From an uncultured Alphaproteobacteria bacterium (GTDB taxonomy: Bacteria > Pseudomonadota > Alphaproteobacteria > RF32 > CAG-239), in contig CALXUP010000002.1 of NCBI GenBank assembly GCA_944391715.1, forward strand, positions 62,001 to 126,000: 64,000 nt of DNA. The letters are read 5' to 3'. Below the pieces are notes generated by a model. The model made no database searches and was not told where the DNA came from. It saw only the letters and a program-made list of their open reading frames with translations. Both the position numbers and the translations under genes were made by a program. Below are positions 8,487-17,111 of this stretch, piece after piece (position 1 is the stretch's first letter; each line of letters starts with the position of its first letter).

Positions 8487-9479
8487 ATGCGTATAAAATG
8501 TCCGAAATGCGGAAAATTGTATGATGTCAGTGAAGACAAACTTCCTGCCAAAGGGCGCCGTATGCGTTGTTCAGCCTGTGGAGAGATTTTTTGGCGTCGC
8601 CCGGAAGATGCCGACGATTCTTTTACCGGCTGGACAGATGAAAAAACAGCAGCCCCCGGAGAAGATCCTCGGTGGAATGAGATAAAAGTCGAAACGCCGG
8701 ATTCTCAGGAACAAAATTGGGAAGAATTCAAAACGGAAAAAGAAACCGGTGCTGCCGGAGAAAAAACGACGGAAGAAATGCCGCCTGCCGTAACCCCGGA
8801 TGAACAGCCCGCCGAAAATGCGGAAACGGAAGAGGCCTCGAAAACCGAAACAGAAAACCCCGGAGCGGAAGAGAAAGCAAATACGGATAAGGAAAATACT
8901 GAAAATCCTGCCGCCGAAACTGATGGGATGAACGATATTTTCAAGCGTCTTTCCGAGCAGAGCGAAGCCCTTTCCAAAAAAGAAAACGAGCAGCCCGTAC
9001 AGAAAAAAATCTGGGGCAGCATCCGCAAAAATACAGGCCTGATGAGCCGCACAACCCGCCGTTATATCTGTTTTCTGCTGTTTTTGGTTGTTTTGCTTTT
9101 ATTGTATTATTTCCGGTACGAAATTGTCAGGACTTTTCCGTTTATGGAACAGGTTTACGGTTCGTTGAATATACATTCCAAGGTTCTCGGTGAGGGGCTG
9201 GAGTTCAAAAACGTCAGCCGCCGGAATTATGAGGACGATTATGTAACCAAAATGGAGATTAAAGGTTTTATCGTCAACAATACCGAAAAAATGCTTGAGA
9301 TCCCGGATGTCAAACTTGAGGTAATGGATGAAAAAGGCCTGGTGATTGATACGCTGATAACACCGCCGCCGGCCAAATTTGTTAAAGAAAACGGCCGTGT
9401 TGCTTTCAGTGTAACGGTAACCAAACCTTCTCCTTTGAGCAAATATATTTATCTGACGTTTACGGAAAAGAAAGAATAA
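8487..9479 (+). CDS. MJ0042-type zinc-ribbon protein with C-terminal DUF3426-like domain
   Basis: 330 residues. The N-terminus carries C-P-K-C and C-S-A-C pairs, an MJ0042-type zinc ribbon. A long Glu/Pro/Ala-rich linker (about 45-165) follows, then one transmembrane helix (about 192-210). The C-terminal extracytoplasmic domain has alternating hydrophobic strands (VTKMEIKGFIVNN, then IPDVKLEVMDEKG) like DUF3426 or FxLYD. Genes of this layout usually lie divergent to ftsE in alphaproteobacteria, as here. Function is unknown; a link to division or envelope stress is inference. Confidence 0.75.
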   Translation: MRIKCPKCGKLYDVSEDKLPAKGRRMRCSACGEIFWRRPEDADDSFTGWTDEKTAAPGEDPRWNEIKVETPDSQEQNWEEFKTEKETGAAGEKTTEEMPPAVTPDEQPAENAETEEASKTETENPGAEEKANTDKENTENPAAETDGMNDIFKRLSEQSEALSKKENEQPVQKKIWGSIRKNTGLMSRTTRRYICFLLFLVVLLLLYYFRYEIVRTFPFMEQVYGSLNIHSKVLGEGLEFKNVSRRNYEDDYVTKMEIKGFIVNNTEKMLEIPDVKLEVMDEKGLVIDTLITPPPAKFVKENGRVAFSVTVTKPSPLSKYIYLTFTEKKE

Positions 9480-9516
9480 AAAAATCCCCGCCTTGCAAAC
9501 AAGAGCGGGGATTTTT
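9480..9516. terminator. Bidirectional terminator between the zinc-ribbon gene and argS
   Basis: AAAATCCCCGC pairs with GCGGGGATTTTT around a 12-13-nt loop. The stem is flanked by A and T runs, so it can terminate both converging genes. Confidence 0.88.
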
Positions 9517-11295
9517 CTAAGCTGCGGCTTCCTGGCTTTTCAGCATCGCTTCCGGAGAGGCGATTCCCAAAAGATAAAGCTGCAGTTTCAGAATATCTCT
9601 GACCAGACGCGCCAGTTTCAGACGTGAACCGGCCAAATCCGGCGTTTCAGCATTCACAATGGACGACGCATTGTAAAAGCTGCTGAAACTCTGAGCCAAT
9701 GTATAGGCATAATCGGCAATGATACCGGGCTCTTTGTCGTTGTGTGCCCGCATGACCGTTGCGTTCAGCTGTGCAATTTTCAAAGCCAGATTTCGCTCTT
9801 CTTCATTAGAAATAACAATCTTGCTTTCTTTAATGTTGCTTTCCTGCGCTTTACGGATAATCGAATTAATCCGCGCAATGGCATATTGAATATAAGGCCC
9901 GGTTTTGCCGTCAAATTTTGCAAAGTCTTCCAAGTCAAAAACATAACCGGAAGCAATATTGTTTTTCATGTCCTGAAATTTGATGGCGCCGATGGTGATA
10001 TCATCCACCAGTTTGGCAATATCTTCTTTGCTGTAGCCGGGCGCGCTTTCCGGTACGGATTTCCTGACTGTTTCTTTGGAAAGGGCAATCAGGTCGGACA
10101 GATTCATCACGCCGCCGTCGCGGGTTTTAAACGGTTTGCCGTCTTTTCCGTTAACCGTGCCGAAACCGATGTGCACCAGTTTTGTGTCCGGACAAATACC
10201 CAGCATTTTGGAGGCCTCGAACACCTGCTCAAAATGCAAAGACTGCCGCAGGTCGGTAACATAAATAATCTCGTCGGCCTTAAGGTCGTCGCAGCGCATT
10301 TTGATGGTGGCAATATCTGTCGCGGCATAAGTAAAACCACCGTCCGATTTTTCCAGAATAACCGGCGGTTTCGGCTTATTGGCTTCTTCCAGCCGGATAA
10401 TTTCCGCCCCTTCGTCTTTTTCCAAAATGCCTTTGTCTTTGGCAATTTTCATAATCTCTTTGCAGGTTTCATGCGCGTCGCTTTCGCCGAGCCAAAGGTC
10501 AAAGTTCACATCCAGCTCGCCGTAAATCTCTTTGACCGCATCAACCGAAACGTCGCGCAAATGTTTCCACAAAGCCCGATACCCCGGATGCCCGTCCTGA
10601 AATTTTGCGGTAATAATGCGGGCTTTTTCGCGGGCAGCCTCGTCTTCTTTGCAATGCGCGGAAGCTTTTTTATAAAGTTCGGTAACTTCGTTAACGTCAT
10701 AAGGATGTTCGCTCGGAAAACCGTCGGTTTTGGCATCGTCAAAATAAGGCCAGTCAGGGTGCAGATTCTCAATTTCGGAAATAATCATTCCCATCGGCGT
10801 TCCCCAGTCGCCGAAATGAACGTCGGAAATCACCTTGTTGCCGACAAATTTTTCAATCCTGCGAATGGATTCGCCGATAACGGCCGGACGCAAATGTCCG
10901 ATATGCATCAGCTTTGCCACATTCGGGCCGCCGGAATCAATAACAATATTCTGCGGTTGGCTCACTTTGGCACAGCCAAAACGCTCATCGGCGGCAACCT
11001 CGTCCATGTTGCGGGCAATAAACTCGTTTTTGAGCGTAATGTTGATAAAGCCCGGGCCGTCGACCGAGATTTTTTCAATGTCATTGTCCTGCTCAAGCTC
11101 TGTGGCAATTTTCTGGGCGATTTCGCGTGGATTTTTACGTTCGCTCTTCGCCAGAGCCAAAGCCCCGTTGCACTGAAAATCGCTCAAATCGGGACGGTCA
11201 GAGTTCTTAACGGCGGCAAATTTCTTATCAAGTCCCAGCTTGTCAAAAATAGCTTCAAATTTTTTGTTAATAATGTTTTCCACGGACAAATCCAT
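9517..11295 (-). CDS. argS: Arginyl-tRNA synthetase
   Basis: 592 residues, a class I synthetase charging tRNA-Arg. The N-terminal additional domain typical of ArgRS (about 1-115) precedes the catalytic core with GGPNVAKLMHIGHLRP, which contains the HIGH motif. The KMSKS loop is replaced by a KTRDGGVMNLSDL segment, as is normal for many ArgRS. The C-terminal DALR anticodon-binding domain ends the protein (FSSFYN near residue 545). The length is standard. It faces the zinc-ribbon gene across a shared terminator. Confidence 0.95.
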   Translation of the reverse strand: MDLSVENIINKKFEAIFDKLGLDKKFAAVKNSDRPDLSDFQCNGALALAKSERKNPREIAQKIATELEQDNDIEKISVDGPGFINITLKNEFIARNMDEVAADERFGCAKVSQPQNIVIDSGGPNVAKLMHIGHLRPAVIGESIRRIEKFVGNKVISDVHFGDWGTPMGMIISEIENLHPDWPYFDDAKTDGFPSEHPYDVNEVTELYKKASAHCKEDEAAREKARIITAKFQDGHPGYRALWKHLRDVSVDAVKEIYGELDVNFDLWLGESDAHETCKEIMKIAKDKGILEKDEGAEIIRLEEANKPKPPVILEKSDGGFTYAATDIATIKMRCDDLKADEIIYVTDLRQSLHFEQVFEASKMLGICPDTKLVHIGFGTVNGKDGKPFKTRDGGVMNLSDLIALSKETVRKSVPESAPGYSKEDIAKLVDDITIGAIKFQDMKNNIASGYVFDLEDFAKFDGKTGPYIQYAIARINSIIRKAQESNIKESKIVISNEEERNLALKIAQLNATVMRAHNDKEPGIIADYAYTLAQSFSSFYNASSIVNAETPDLAGSRLKLARLVRDILKLQLYLLGIASPEAMLKSQEAAA

Positions 11296-11363
11296 CTTTT
11301 TTCCTCATCTTAATCTAAAAAATCTGCAATAGTTATAAATAAATTTCAGCAAAACTCAAGCGC

Positions 11364-11696
11364 TTATTTAACACATTTAAAATACATATGGTTAGGCAGC
11401 AGCAACTTGCAGGTAAAAATGGTTTCTTTTACCATCACGGCGCGGCTTCCGGTTTCTTGTTCCACACATTCGGCATCGGCCAGCTTTTGAATCTCTTCAA
11501 GCGTTGTCGTCAGCTTATTGTAGCAGATGGCCGGAGCATCGGGTTTTGACGCGCCCACATAAAGATCGGCCGGCGTCTGGGCATAAACATTGCGCCTCCG
11601 GTCCACATAAGGCGAAAGAGCAGAGCAAGCACCCGCACAAAAACAAACGGCCAAAATAAAACCGAATTTAAACCTAGACAATTTTAAAAACTCCAT
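11364..11696 (-). CDS. Small predicted lipoprotein
   Basis: About 110 residues from the ATG at 11696; a longer frame opens at 11717. A hydrophobic signal sequence ends in a possible lipobox, A-G-A-C. The mature part is short, with three further cysteines and a Tyr-rich start (SPYVDRRRNVYAQ). It resembles the lipoprotein at 37009 in signal sequence, overall size and a Y--Y-(L/V) stretch soon after the lipidated Cys, suggesting distant paralogues. Function is unrecognised. It is divergent from the gene at 11727 with only about 30 nt between starts. Confidence 0.6.
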   Translation of the reverse strand: MEFLKLSRFKFGFILAVCFCAGACSALSPYVDRRRNVYAQTPADLYVGASKPDAPAICYNKLTTTLEEIQKLADAECVEQETGSRAVMVKETIFTCKLLLPNHMYFKCVK

Positions 11697-11726
11697 TAAA
11701 TTAAAATAAATTTGCAATAACTATAA

Positions 11727-12344
11727 ATGAAGAAGTCCAAAATGAAAAGTCAAAATAAATATATTGGTGATGATAAATTAGCCAAGCTGCTTGAGCATTA
11801 TAAATGTCCGACCCCGGTCGATGTTGTCAAGGCGCGTTTTATCGGCTCAATCTGCAGCCCTAATTTAGACCTCCGCCCGACGGACGTTATATCTTCCTTC
11901 TGGCCGGAAGGGCAGGAGCCCCGGTTGGAAACCAAAGACGAGGCCGATCTGTTCTTCAAATTTTTTATGGGTGCCTGGGATGACGCTTTTGAAAAGGTCA
12001 AAAACAATAATGTTAAGTTTCCGCCATTTAAAAAAGATATAGAAAGTCTGAAAGAAACCTGCCGCCGCCGCTTTGACGAGCTGGAATGGGGCTTTATCGA
12101 AGGCTTCTGGGGCGGCCGCCAGGATTTGAAAATCCCGGCCTATGTTGCGGAGATTATAGATTCCCTGAGTGACGTCGCCGGGTTATACCGTGTATTGTTA
12201 AAAAAACTTGACAAAAACCCCGAACAGGATGAAATTGCAAAGATAATAAGCCACAGCGACAGCATGGCCGAAAAAGCCATCAGCTTTATCATTGAAAATT
12301 CGGTTCTGCCGCGGATAGAGAGCTTAAAACGTGAGGTAAACTGA
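11727..12344 (+). CDS. Conserved hypothetical cytoplasmic protein
   Basis: 205 residues if started at 11727; an ATG five codons later (11742) is an equally plausible start. There is no signal peptide or membrane helix. An aromatic central block (EADLFFKFFMGAWDDAF) is followed by helical, charged sequence and GFIEGFWGGRQDLKIPAYVAEIID. I have an impression of similar alphaproteobacterial proteins of unknown role but cannot name the family. It lies 30 nt before the nitroreductase and may be co-transcribed with it. Confidence 0.6.
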   Translation: MKKSKMKSQNKYIGDDKLAKLLEHYKCPTPVDVVKARFIGSICSPNLDLRPTDVISSFWPEGQEPRLETKDEADLFFKFFMGAWDDAFEKVKNNNVKFPPFKKDIESLKETCRRRFDELEWGFIEGFWGGRQDLKIPAYVAEIIDSLSDVAGLYRVLLKKLDKNPEQDEIAKIISHSDSMAEKAISFIIENSVLPRIESLKREVN

Positions 12345-12374
12345 TCCGTCAGGACGTAATTGGAGATTTTTACA

Positions 12375-12902
12375 ATGGATTTAATGGAAGGACTGCTGAG
12401 CCGCCGCTCAATTAGAAAATATGCCGATAAACCGGTTGAGAAAGATGTTGTAAGAAAAATCATCAAAGCCGCGCAATATGCCCCGAGCGCCCACAATACC
12501 CAGCCGTGGGAGTTTTTGATTATTGATAACAAAGAACAATTAAAACAACTGCGCCATATTCAGCGTTCGGCTTCTTTTGCCGAAAACGCGCCGATGGCGA
12601 TTCTGGTTTGCGGAGACGAGCAAAAAGCTTTCAGCCGGGAAAAAGAGGGCTGGAGCTATGTGGATATCGATTGTTCCGCCGCGACTCAAAACCTGCTTTT
12701 GGCAGCCCATGCCGAAGGGCTTGGCGCCTGCTGGTGCGGCGCGACGCCGATGACCAAACCGATTGCCGGATTAAAAGAATATTTCAAACTCCCGGAAAAC
12801 ATCAAGCCGTTTTCAATAGTTGTGCTGGGCTATCCCGCCGAGGAATCAAAATTAACCGGCGAACGCTATAACGAAGAACGCATCCATTGGGGAAAATGGT
12901 AA
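12375..12902 (+). CDS. Nitroreductase-family FMN oxidoreductase
   Basis: About 175 residues. The N-terminal RRSIRKYADKPVEKDVV and AAQYAPSAHNTQPWEF segments are the FMN-binding signatures of the nitroreductase superfamily. LLAAHAEGLGACWCGA provides the second flavin contact, and the C-terminal IVVLGYPAEE is typical. NAD(P)H-dependent reduction of nitro, quinone or similar substrates is expected; the true substrate is not predictable. The ATG at 12375 is chosen because GGAG lies nine bases upstream; an in-frame TTG at 12360 is rejected. Confidence 0.85.
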   Translation: MDLMEGLLSRRSIRKYADKPVEKDVVRKIIKAAQYAPSAHNTQPWEFLIIDNKEQLKQLRHIQRSASFAENAPMAILVCGDEQKAFSREKEGWSYVDIDCSAATQNLLLAAHAEGLGACWCGATPMTKPIAGLKEYFKLPENIKPFSIVVLGYPAEESKLTGERYNEERIHWGKW

Positions 12903-12904
12903 AT

Positions 12905-12933
12905 AAAAACGCGGCTCTTGAGCCGCGTTTTTT
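12905..12933 (+). terminator. Rho-independent terminator after the nitroreductase gene
   Basis: AAAACGCGGCTC and GAGCCGCGTTTTTT form a near-perfect stem with a two-base loop and T-run, starting 3 nt past the stop codon. Confidence 0.92.
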
Positions 12934-13101
12934 GTAGCTTTTATAAATTTATTTTTACAGAATTTTTCTTACCACCTTTATTTTTCCTCTTTGTCATTCA
13001 CAAAATAATTATTATGAACAATGCAAAATAAAATATTTTGTGCTTAATTTTTTACTGGCGTGATGACAAAAAATAATAGCTAGAGGATAAGCAGAAATTT
13101 A

Positions 13102-14835
13102 TCAATACCAATACTTAAATTGTGCATGGCCATCGTCGTTGTGGTATCCACTAAGAGTGTTACATCCTACAAAAACAGGGGTACGACCATAATTCGTATG
13201 AAGAGACATTGCTTTGCTGCAATCTTTAAAACTGTCAAAACCACTTGTACCTGGTGCAGTGGACAGACAATGCTCATAACAGCTTGTTCCATATTTAGTC
13301 TGACAATAATTTTCATCTCCACTGCAGGCGCTATATCCACAACAATAAAAATATGCGGTGAGTAAACTATCCGTACATCCTCCATAATAACACCTCTGCC
13401 CACTTCCACACTTACTGCTTCCGCAGGAGGCATAATAAGTTGTACCGTTTTTGGTGCAAGACTGAGAACCAACGTTTTTACATTGCGAAGAACAATCGCT
13501 TGCCGTCAAAGTGTAAGTACAAACCGGCGCAGATTTACACTCTGTGCATACGGACGAGCAGCAGCTTGTGGCAGTTGAGTAACTTGCGCAGCCATAGGAG
13601 CAGCCCTTTGCTGTCGGACAGGTAACGCCCTCACAAGGATCTTTAACTTCATCTTTTTCGCAAGCAGTGCATTCACCGCAGGAACCGTAAGAAGAACAAT
13701 GATATCCAGACGAGCAAGTTTTTCCTGTAACACCGTCACAGGGATCATCCGGTTCATCTGCTACGCAGGTATAACAGGTATTACCACATTGCGTCGAGCC
13801 GACAGCTTTGGCCGTGTATCCGGAAGAACAGTAAGAGGAAGTGGAGCCTCTTGAGCAGGAATTAGAACAGGAATCGCAAGAAGTACATTTGCCGCAGGAA
13901 TTGGTCGATGCGCAGCCATAAGCACAGGTTTTGTCTTCGGCGTCGCAATCTGAATTATATTGGCATTCATAGCAGCTGGAGCCGCATTCCGTTCTTGAAA
14001 CCCGGACTTTGTTTTCGGTCGAAGAACAGGAGACGGATTTGTCGCCTGAGCGGCAGGTGTCGTCGCAGTAATAACAGGTTCCGCATTCGGACGACCCGGC
14101 ATAAGATCCGGAATAATAAGTTTCGCCGGAAGTGCAGTCTTTGCAGTAATAACAGGTTGAACCGCATTCGGTAGTAGAGGCATAAGAGCCGGAATAGTTC
14201 TTGGACCCGGAAGGGCAGACATCGGAACAACAACGATAACAGGTGTAACCGCACTTGTCAGTGCCTGAAGACCCGCGGGAGGCATCGCAGTCGACGCCGT
14301 AATTGGACGGACATCCGGCAGAGGGAGCGGCCGAACAGCAGGTTCCGTAAGAATTATCCCAGGGGCAGCGTCCGGAAGTAGCGTAAAGCCGTCCCGGCGA
14401 ACAGGAGTTGACATAACCCTGCTCACGACAAGCTCTCGGCCTGTCTTCCTTACATCCTTGATAAAGAGGGTATCCGTTCGGACACTGATTGTTTACAAAG
14501 GACGGGAGAGAACAGGAAGAAGTTTTATATCCGTTCTGTTCGCACCAAGTTTTGGCGTCGCATTTCAGATAATGGTCATCGCGGGAACAGGTTCCGATTT
14601 TGGCGTAATATTGCGGACATTCGCCGGAAGAATAATAGGTATATCCCTCTTTCTCGCAATACTCAGTGTCAGAGTTGATGTTCATATTAATATCGCCCTG
14701 CACGACGTCTTCGTCCATACAGTCGGGCAAAAAGCAGATACCTGCAAAAGCGGAGGAAGGGAGAAAAGCCAATAACGCGGTTAAACAAACCGCGGAATTA
14801 AGTTTCATGTGTAGCATAGTGTTATCATTTCTCAT
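13102..14835 (-). CDS. Large secreted cysteine-rich repeat protein (family member A)
   Basis: About 577 residues from the ATG at 14835, which has GGGAGAAAG upstream; an in-frame ATG at 15003 lies in repeat DNA and is rejected. A cleavable signal peptide ends S-A-F-A before GICF. The mature protein is dominated by Cys pairs and repeated blocks of the form C--(G/S)---YSGSYA----CG-(S/T)CYYC, like small disulfide-stapled modules. The first ~130 residues are nearly the same as member B (41147). The last ~150 residues resemble member C (34855), sharing YY-SCGSSKC-SGQ-C, a CCGY segment and C-- -YG-SCYE-C. No catalytic domain is recognised; a surface or matrix role is inference. Transcription starts from the 63-bp family promoter at 15220-15282. 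Confidence 0.78.
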   Translation of the reverse strand: MRNDNTMLHMKLNSAVCLTALLAFLPSSAFAGICFLPDCMDEDVVQGDINMNINSDTEYCEKEGYTYYSSGECPQYYAKIGTCSRDDHYLKCDAKTWCEQNGYKTSSCSLPSFVNNQCPNGYPLYQGCKEDRPRACREQGYVNSCSPGRLYATSGRCPWDNSYGTCCSAAPSAGCPSNYGVDCDASRGSSGTDKCGYTCYRCCSDVCPSGSKNYSGSYASTTECGSTCYYCKDCTSGETYYSGSYAGSSECGTCYYCDDTCRSGDKSVSCSSTENKVRVSRTECGSSCYECQYNSDCDAEDKTCAYGCASTNSCGKCTSCDSCSNSCSRGSTSSYCSSGYTAKAVGSTQCGNTCYTCVADEPDDPCDGVTGKTCSSGYHCSSYGSCGECTACEKDEVKDPCEGVTCPTAKGCSYGCASYSTATSCCSSVCTECKSAPVCTYTLTASDCSSQCKNVGSQSCTKNGTTYYASCGSSKCGSGQRCYYGGCTDSLLTAYFYCCGYSACSGDENYCQTKYGTSCYEHCLSTAPGTSGFDSFKDCSKAMSLHTNYGRTPVFVGCNTLSGYHNDDGHAQFKYWY

Positions 14836-14877
14836 CGGCTTTCTCCCATAATTAAGTACTGTTTCATTCTGTGTACT

Positions 14878-15172
14878 GTCATTGCCGGGCTTGACCCGGC
14901 AATCCACTTGGCACCACCCTGAGGGTGTGATCCGGCAATCCAAGTCAAATAAATCAGCTTTATTGTCATTCTGGATCCCCGGGTCGCAGCCCGGGGATGA
15001 CAATTAAAATCAGCCGCCCGGGGATGACAAATATTTCAAAGCACCTTGTCATTCACAAAATCTGCCAGAGCAACGCGGTCTCTGAAACACCGAACAAACC
15101 GATCGCTGCCGACGTTCGGCCGCGCCCGCCGTTGTCTGTGGATCCCCGAGCCTAAGCCCGGGGACGACAGGA
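14878..15172. repeat. Composite palindromic repeat cluster in the leader of Cys-rich gene A
   Basis: Contains GTCATTGCCGGGCTTGACCC (continuing as its inverted half) at 14878-14905 and a related arm to 14945. GTCATTCTGGATCCCCGGG and its mate lie at 14965-15002, a half copy at about 15013-15028, the unit AGAGCAACGCGGTCTCT at about 15066-15083, and a further GGATCCCCGAG palindrome at 15139-15170. The same units recur at about 42214-42453 and 50619-50826. Such GTCATnCCCGGG-type palindromes are common intergenic repeats in alphaproteobacteria. This cluster lies inside the predicted 5' untranslated region. Confidence 0.8.
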
Positions 15173-15219
15173 GACGTGGGTGCCACTCCGAAACAAATCT
15201 TCGGAACAACATCAAAATT

Positions 15220-15282
15220 ACTATAACACAGTAAAGCCTATGTGTCAAGTATTATTGAAAAATAGGACGGGGATTTTGGCTA
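15220..15282 (-). promoter_or_regulatory. 63-bp family promoter, copy A
   Basis: Read on the minus strand: the upstream element TAGCCAAAATCCCC begins 34 bp before TTGACA. A 17-bp spacer and TATAGT follow. The element-to-hexamer distances are identical in copies B (42491-42553) and C (34758-34820). Predicted transcription starts near 15213, leaving a leader of roughly 380 nt before the ATG at 14835, filled with palindromic repeats. Confidence 0.8.
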
Positions 15283-15303
15283 GAAAGAGGTATGAAATAA
15301 TTT

Positions 15304-16605
15304 TTAGAGTTTCTTTTCTTGCGGCGAAATCAATTCCTTCGCTTTATCCATCAGTGTATCGTCTTCAGAAATTTTATGAAAAATGCGGGTCGTCTCCAAA
15401 GGAATGGGATAAGTCGGAGACGGGCTGACATAATTAATATCCCGAAACATAATATGTCTCAGACAGAAAACAATAAAAACCCCGGCCGTCAGGGCATATG
15501 CCCCGACAAAACTTATCGGCCCCCATTCCTGCATAAAGAAAGAAATGATAATCGGGCCGAAAATCATCCCGACACTCTGCAGCAAAATCAGCATACCGCT
15601 GGCTTCTACCCGTTCTTCATCGGCAATCATATCGTTAACGTGCGAAACCGAAATCGGATAAAGCACAAAAGTCCCAAACCCCATCAGCAGCGCACCGACA
15701 ATCAGCGGAACAGTTCCGGAATCGATAAAGAAATGAACCCAGGGCACAATCAAAAACAAAAATCCTCCGACAAACAACATAACCAGCCGCCGGTCAAAAT
15801 AATCCGAGAGTTTGCCGATGGGAAGCTGGATTGCCATGCCGCCGAACACGCCGAAAAACATAAACAGGGAAGTTTCTTCCAGAGAAAGTTTCATTTGATG
15901 GGCATAGATTGCGCCGAGGATGTAAAAAGCTCCGACAAAAATACCGCTGGTCAGACAGCCGATAACCCCGACCGGCGTTTTTTTATAAAGGGCAATCAGC
16001 GACATATTTTTATGCACGGTGATTGCCGGGGTCGGCAGAGCAGTCAGCGAAATCGGCACCAGAGCAACCGAAAGCAGAACGGAAACGGTAATATAAATCG
16101 CCACGCCGCTTGGATCGGGAATATTCAAAAGCAACTGGCCGGAGCTGGCGCCCAGATAAGAGCTGATCATATATAAAGACATAATCATACCGCGGTTGGC
16201 ATTGGTTGCCCGGGCATTAAGCCAGCTTTCCAGACACATAAAGGCCGAACCGATACAATAGCCTTCCAAAAAGCGCAATGCACCCCAGAAATATAAATTC
16301 TGTGAAAAAAAGTGCAAGAGGACAATGCCGGAAAAAAGAGAAATATAAGTTGAAAAAGCCCGGATATGACCGACTTTGTTGATAATATGATAAGATGTAA
16401 CCGAGGCCGCGATATAGCCGGTATAATACATTGCCAGAATAATACCGGCAGCAAAAGTGTTATTGCTGTTTTCGGCCAGCCGGAGAGCCAGTGTTGAGCT
16501 CAAAAGTCCGTAAGCGCAACAGGTCAGTACCGTTCCGAAGAAGAAAGCCGTCAACGGAGACACAATTTTTTCCAGCGATTTAAGACGTTCAAGCATACTA
16601 TTCAT
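15304..16605 (-). CDS. Major facilitator superfamily transporter, YcaD-like
   Basis: 433 residues with about 12 hydrophobic helices in two six-helix bundles. RFLEGYCIGSAFMCLESWLNARAT in the first half resembles the YcaD branch of MFS carriers, as does the loop after helix 2 (INKVGHIRAF). GKLSDYFDRRLVM is the cytoplasmic loop motif of the second half. The substrate cannot be predicted. AAGGAA lies upstream of the ATG at a suitable distance. The gene stands alone, and its 3' end abuts the region holding the Cys-rich promoter. Confidence 0.8.
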   Translation of the reverse strand: MNSMLERLKSLEKIVSPLTAFFFGTVLTCCAYGLLSSTLALRLAENSNNTFAAGIILAMYYTGYIAASVTSYHIINKVGHIRAFSTYISLFSGIVLLHFFSQNLYFWGALRFLEGYCIGSAFMCLESWLNARATNANRGMIMSLYMISSYLGASSGQLLLNIPDPSGVAIYITVSVLLSVALVPISLTALPTPAITVHKNMSLIALYKKTPVGVIGCLTSGIFVGAFYILGAIYAHQMKLSLEETSLFMFFGVFGGMAIQLPIGKLSDYFDRRLVMLFVGGFLFLIVPWVHFFIDSGTVPLIVGALLMGFGTFVLYPISVSHVNDMIADEERVEASGMLILLQSVGMIFGPIIISFFMQEWGPISFVGAYALTAGVFIVFCLRHIMFRDINYVSPSPTYPIPLETTRIFHKISEDDTLMDKAKELISPQEKKL

Positions 16606-16718
16606 GGCACATTCCTTGTTCCTGTCTCCTTAATCTACAGGATAAAAAATTTTTTTCAATAACTTATCTTGCTAATCCTCAGTTCTTAAGTTAAAATCCG
16701 CCCGAAAGGAGAATAAAG

Positions 16719-17111
16719 ATGAAAGATGTCGCAGCCGGTATTATAACCTGTAACGGAAAACTTCTGATTGCCCAACGGCGGCACGGCAAAAACCAGGAAT
16801 ATTTATGGGAGTTTCCGGGCGGCAAACTGGAAGAGGGCGAGACGCTGCCCGAATGTCTGAAACGGGAAATCAAAGAGGAACTGGACAAAGAAATTGAAGT
16901 CGGCGATTTTTTTATGACCTCGGTATATGAATACGAAAGCGGCGCCATTCGCCTGAATGCTTATTTTGCTGAAATGGCCGACCGGCAAATTCCGTCGCAC
17001 GTTGACCATGAACAAGTCAAATGGATAGATTTGAGCGAAATTGACGATTATACTTTCGCGCCGGCCGATATCCCGATAAAAGAGGCTTTAAAAAATTTCT
17101 TCACCTCATAA
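16719..17111 (+). CDS. mutT: MutT-like NUDIX hydrolase
   Basis: 130 residues. It has a complete NUDIX box, G(x5)E(x7)REUxEE, from GGKLEEGETLPECLKREIKEEL (about residues 34-56), and the early QRRHGKNQEYLWEFPGG typical of MutT-type 8-oxo-dGTP diphosphatases. It is likely to sanitise oxidised nucleotides, although the specificity of short NUDIX proteins is uncertain. A strong AAAGGAG lies upstream of the ATG. Confidence 0.82.
   Translation: MKDVAAGIITCNGKLLIAQRRHGKNQEYLWEFPGGKLEEGETLPECLKREIKEELDKEIEVGDFFMTSVYEYESGAIRLNAYFAEMADRQIPSHVDHEQVKWIDLSEIDDYTFAPADIPIKEALKNFFTS

Noticed and set aside
9742-11313. 523-codon open frame on the plus strand
   Set aside because: It is the complement of argS, a well-supported synthetase gene. 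Its Phe/Asn/Arg-rich translation has no protein-like pattern or ribosome site.
13761-14426. Long antisense-looking frame of 221 codons on the same strand as gene A
   Set aside because: It is another frame of the Cys-rich coding sequence, with biased Pro/Ala/Arg composition caused by the periodic Cys codons; it lacks a start signal.
14836-15003. Upstream in-frame extension of Cys-rich gene A
   Set aside because: The extension lies in palindromic repeat DNA. The leader and ATG at 14835 are conserved with gene B, which has no such extension, and a good ribosome site is present at 14835.
14878-15172. CRISPR array
   Set aside because: Repeats are palindromic, of unequal spacing and length, without regular unique spacers, and no cas gene is present.
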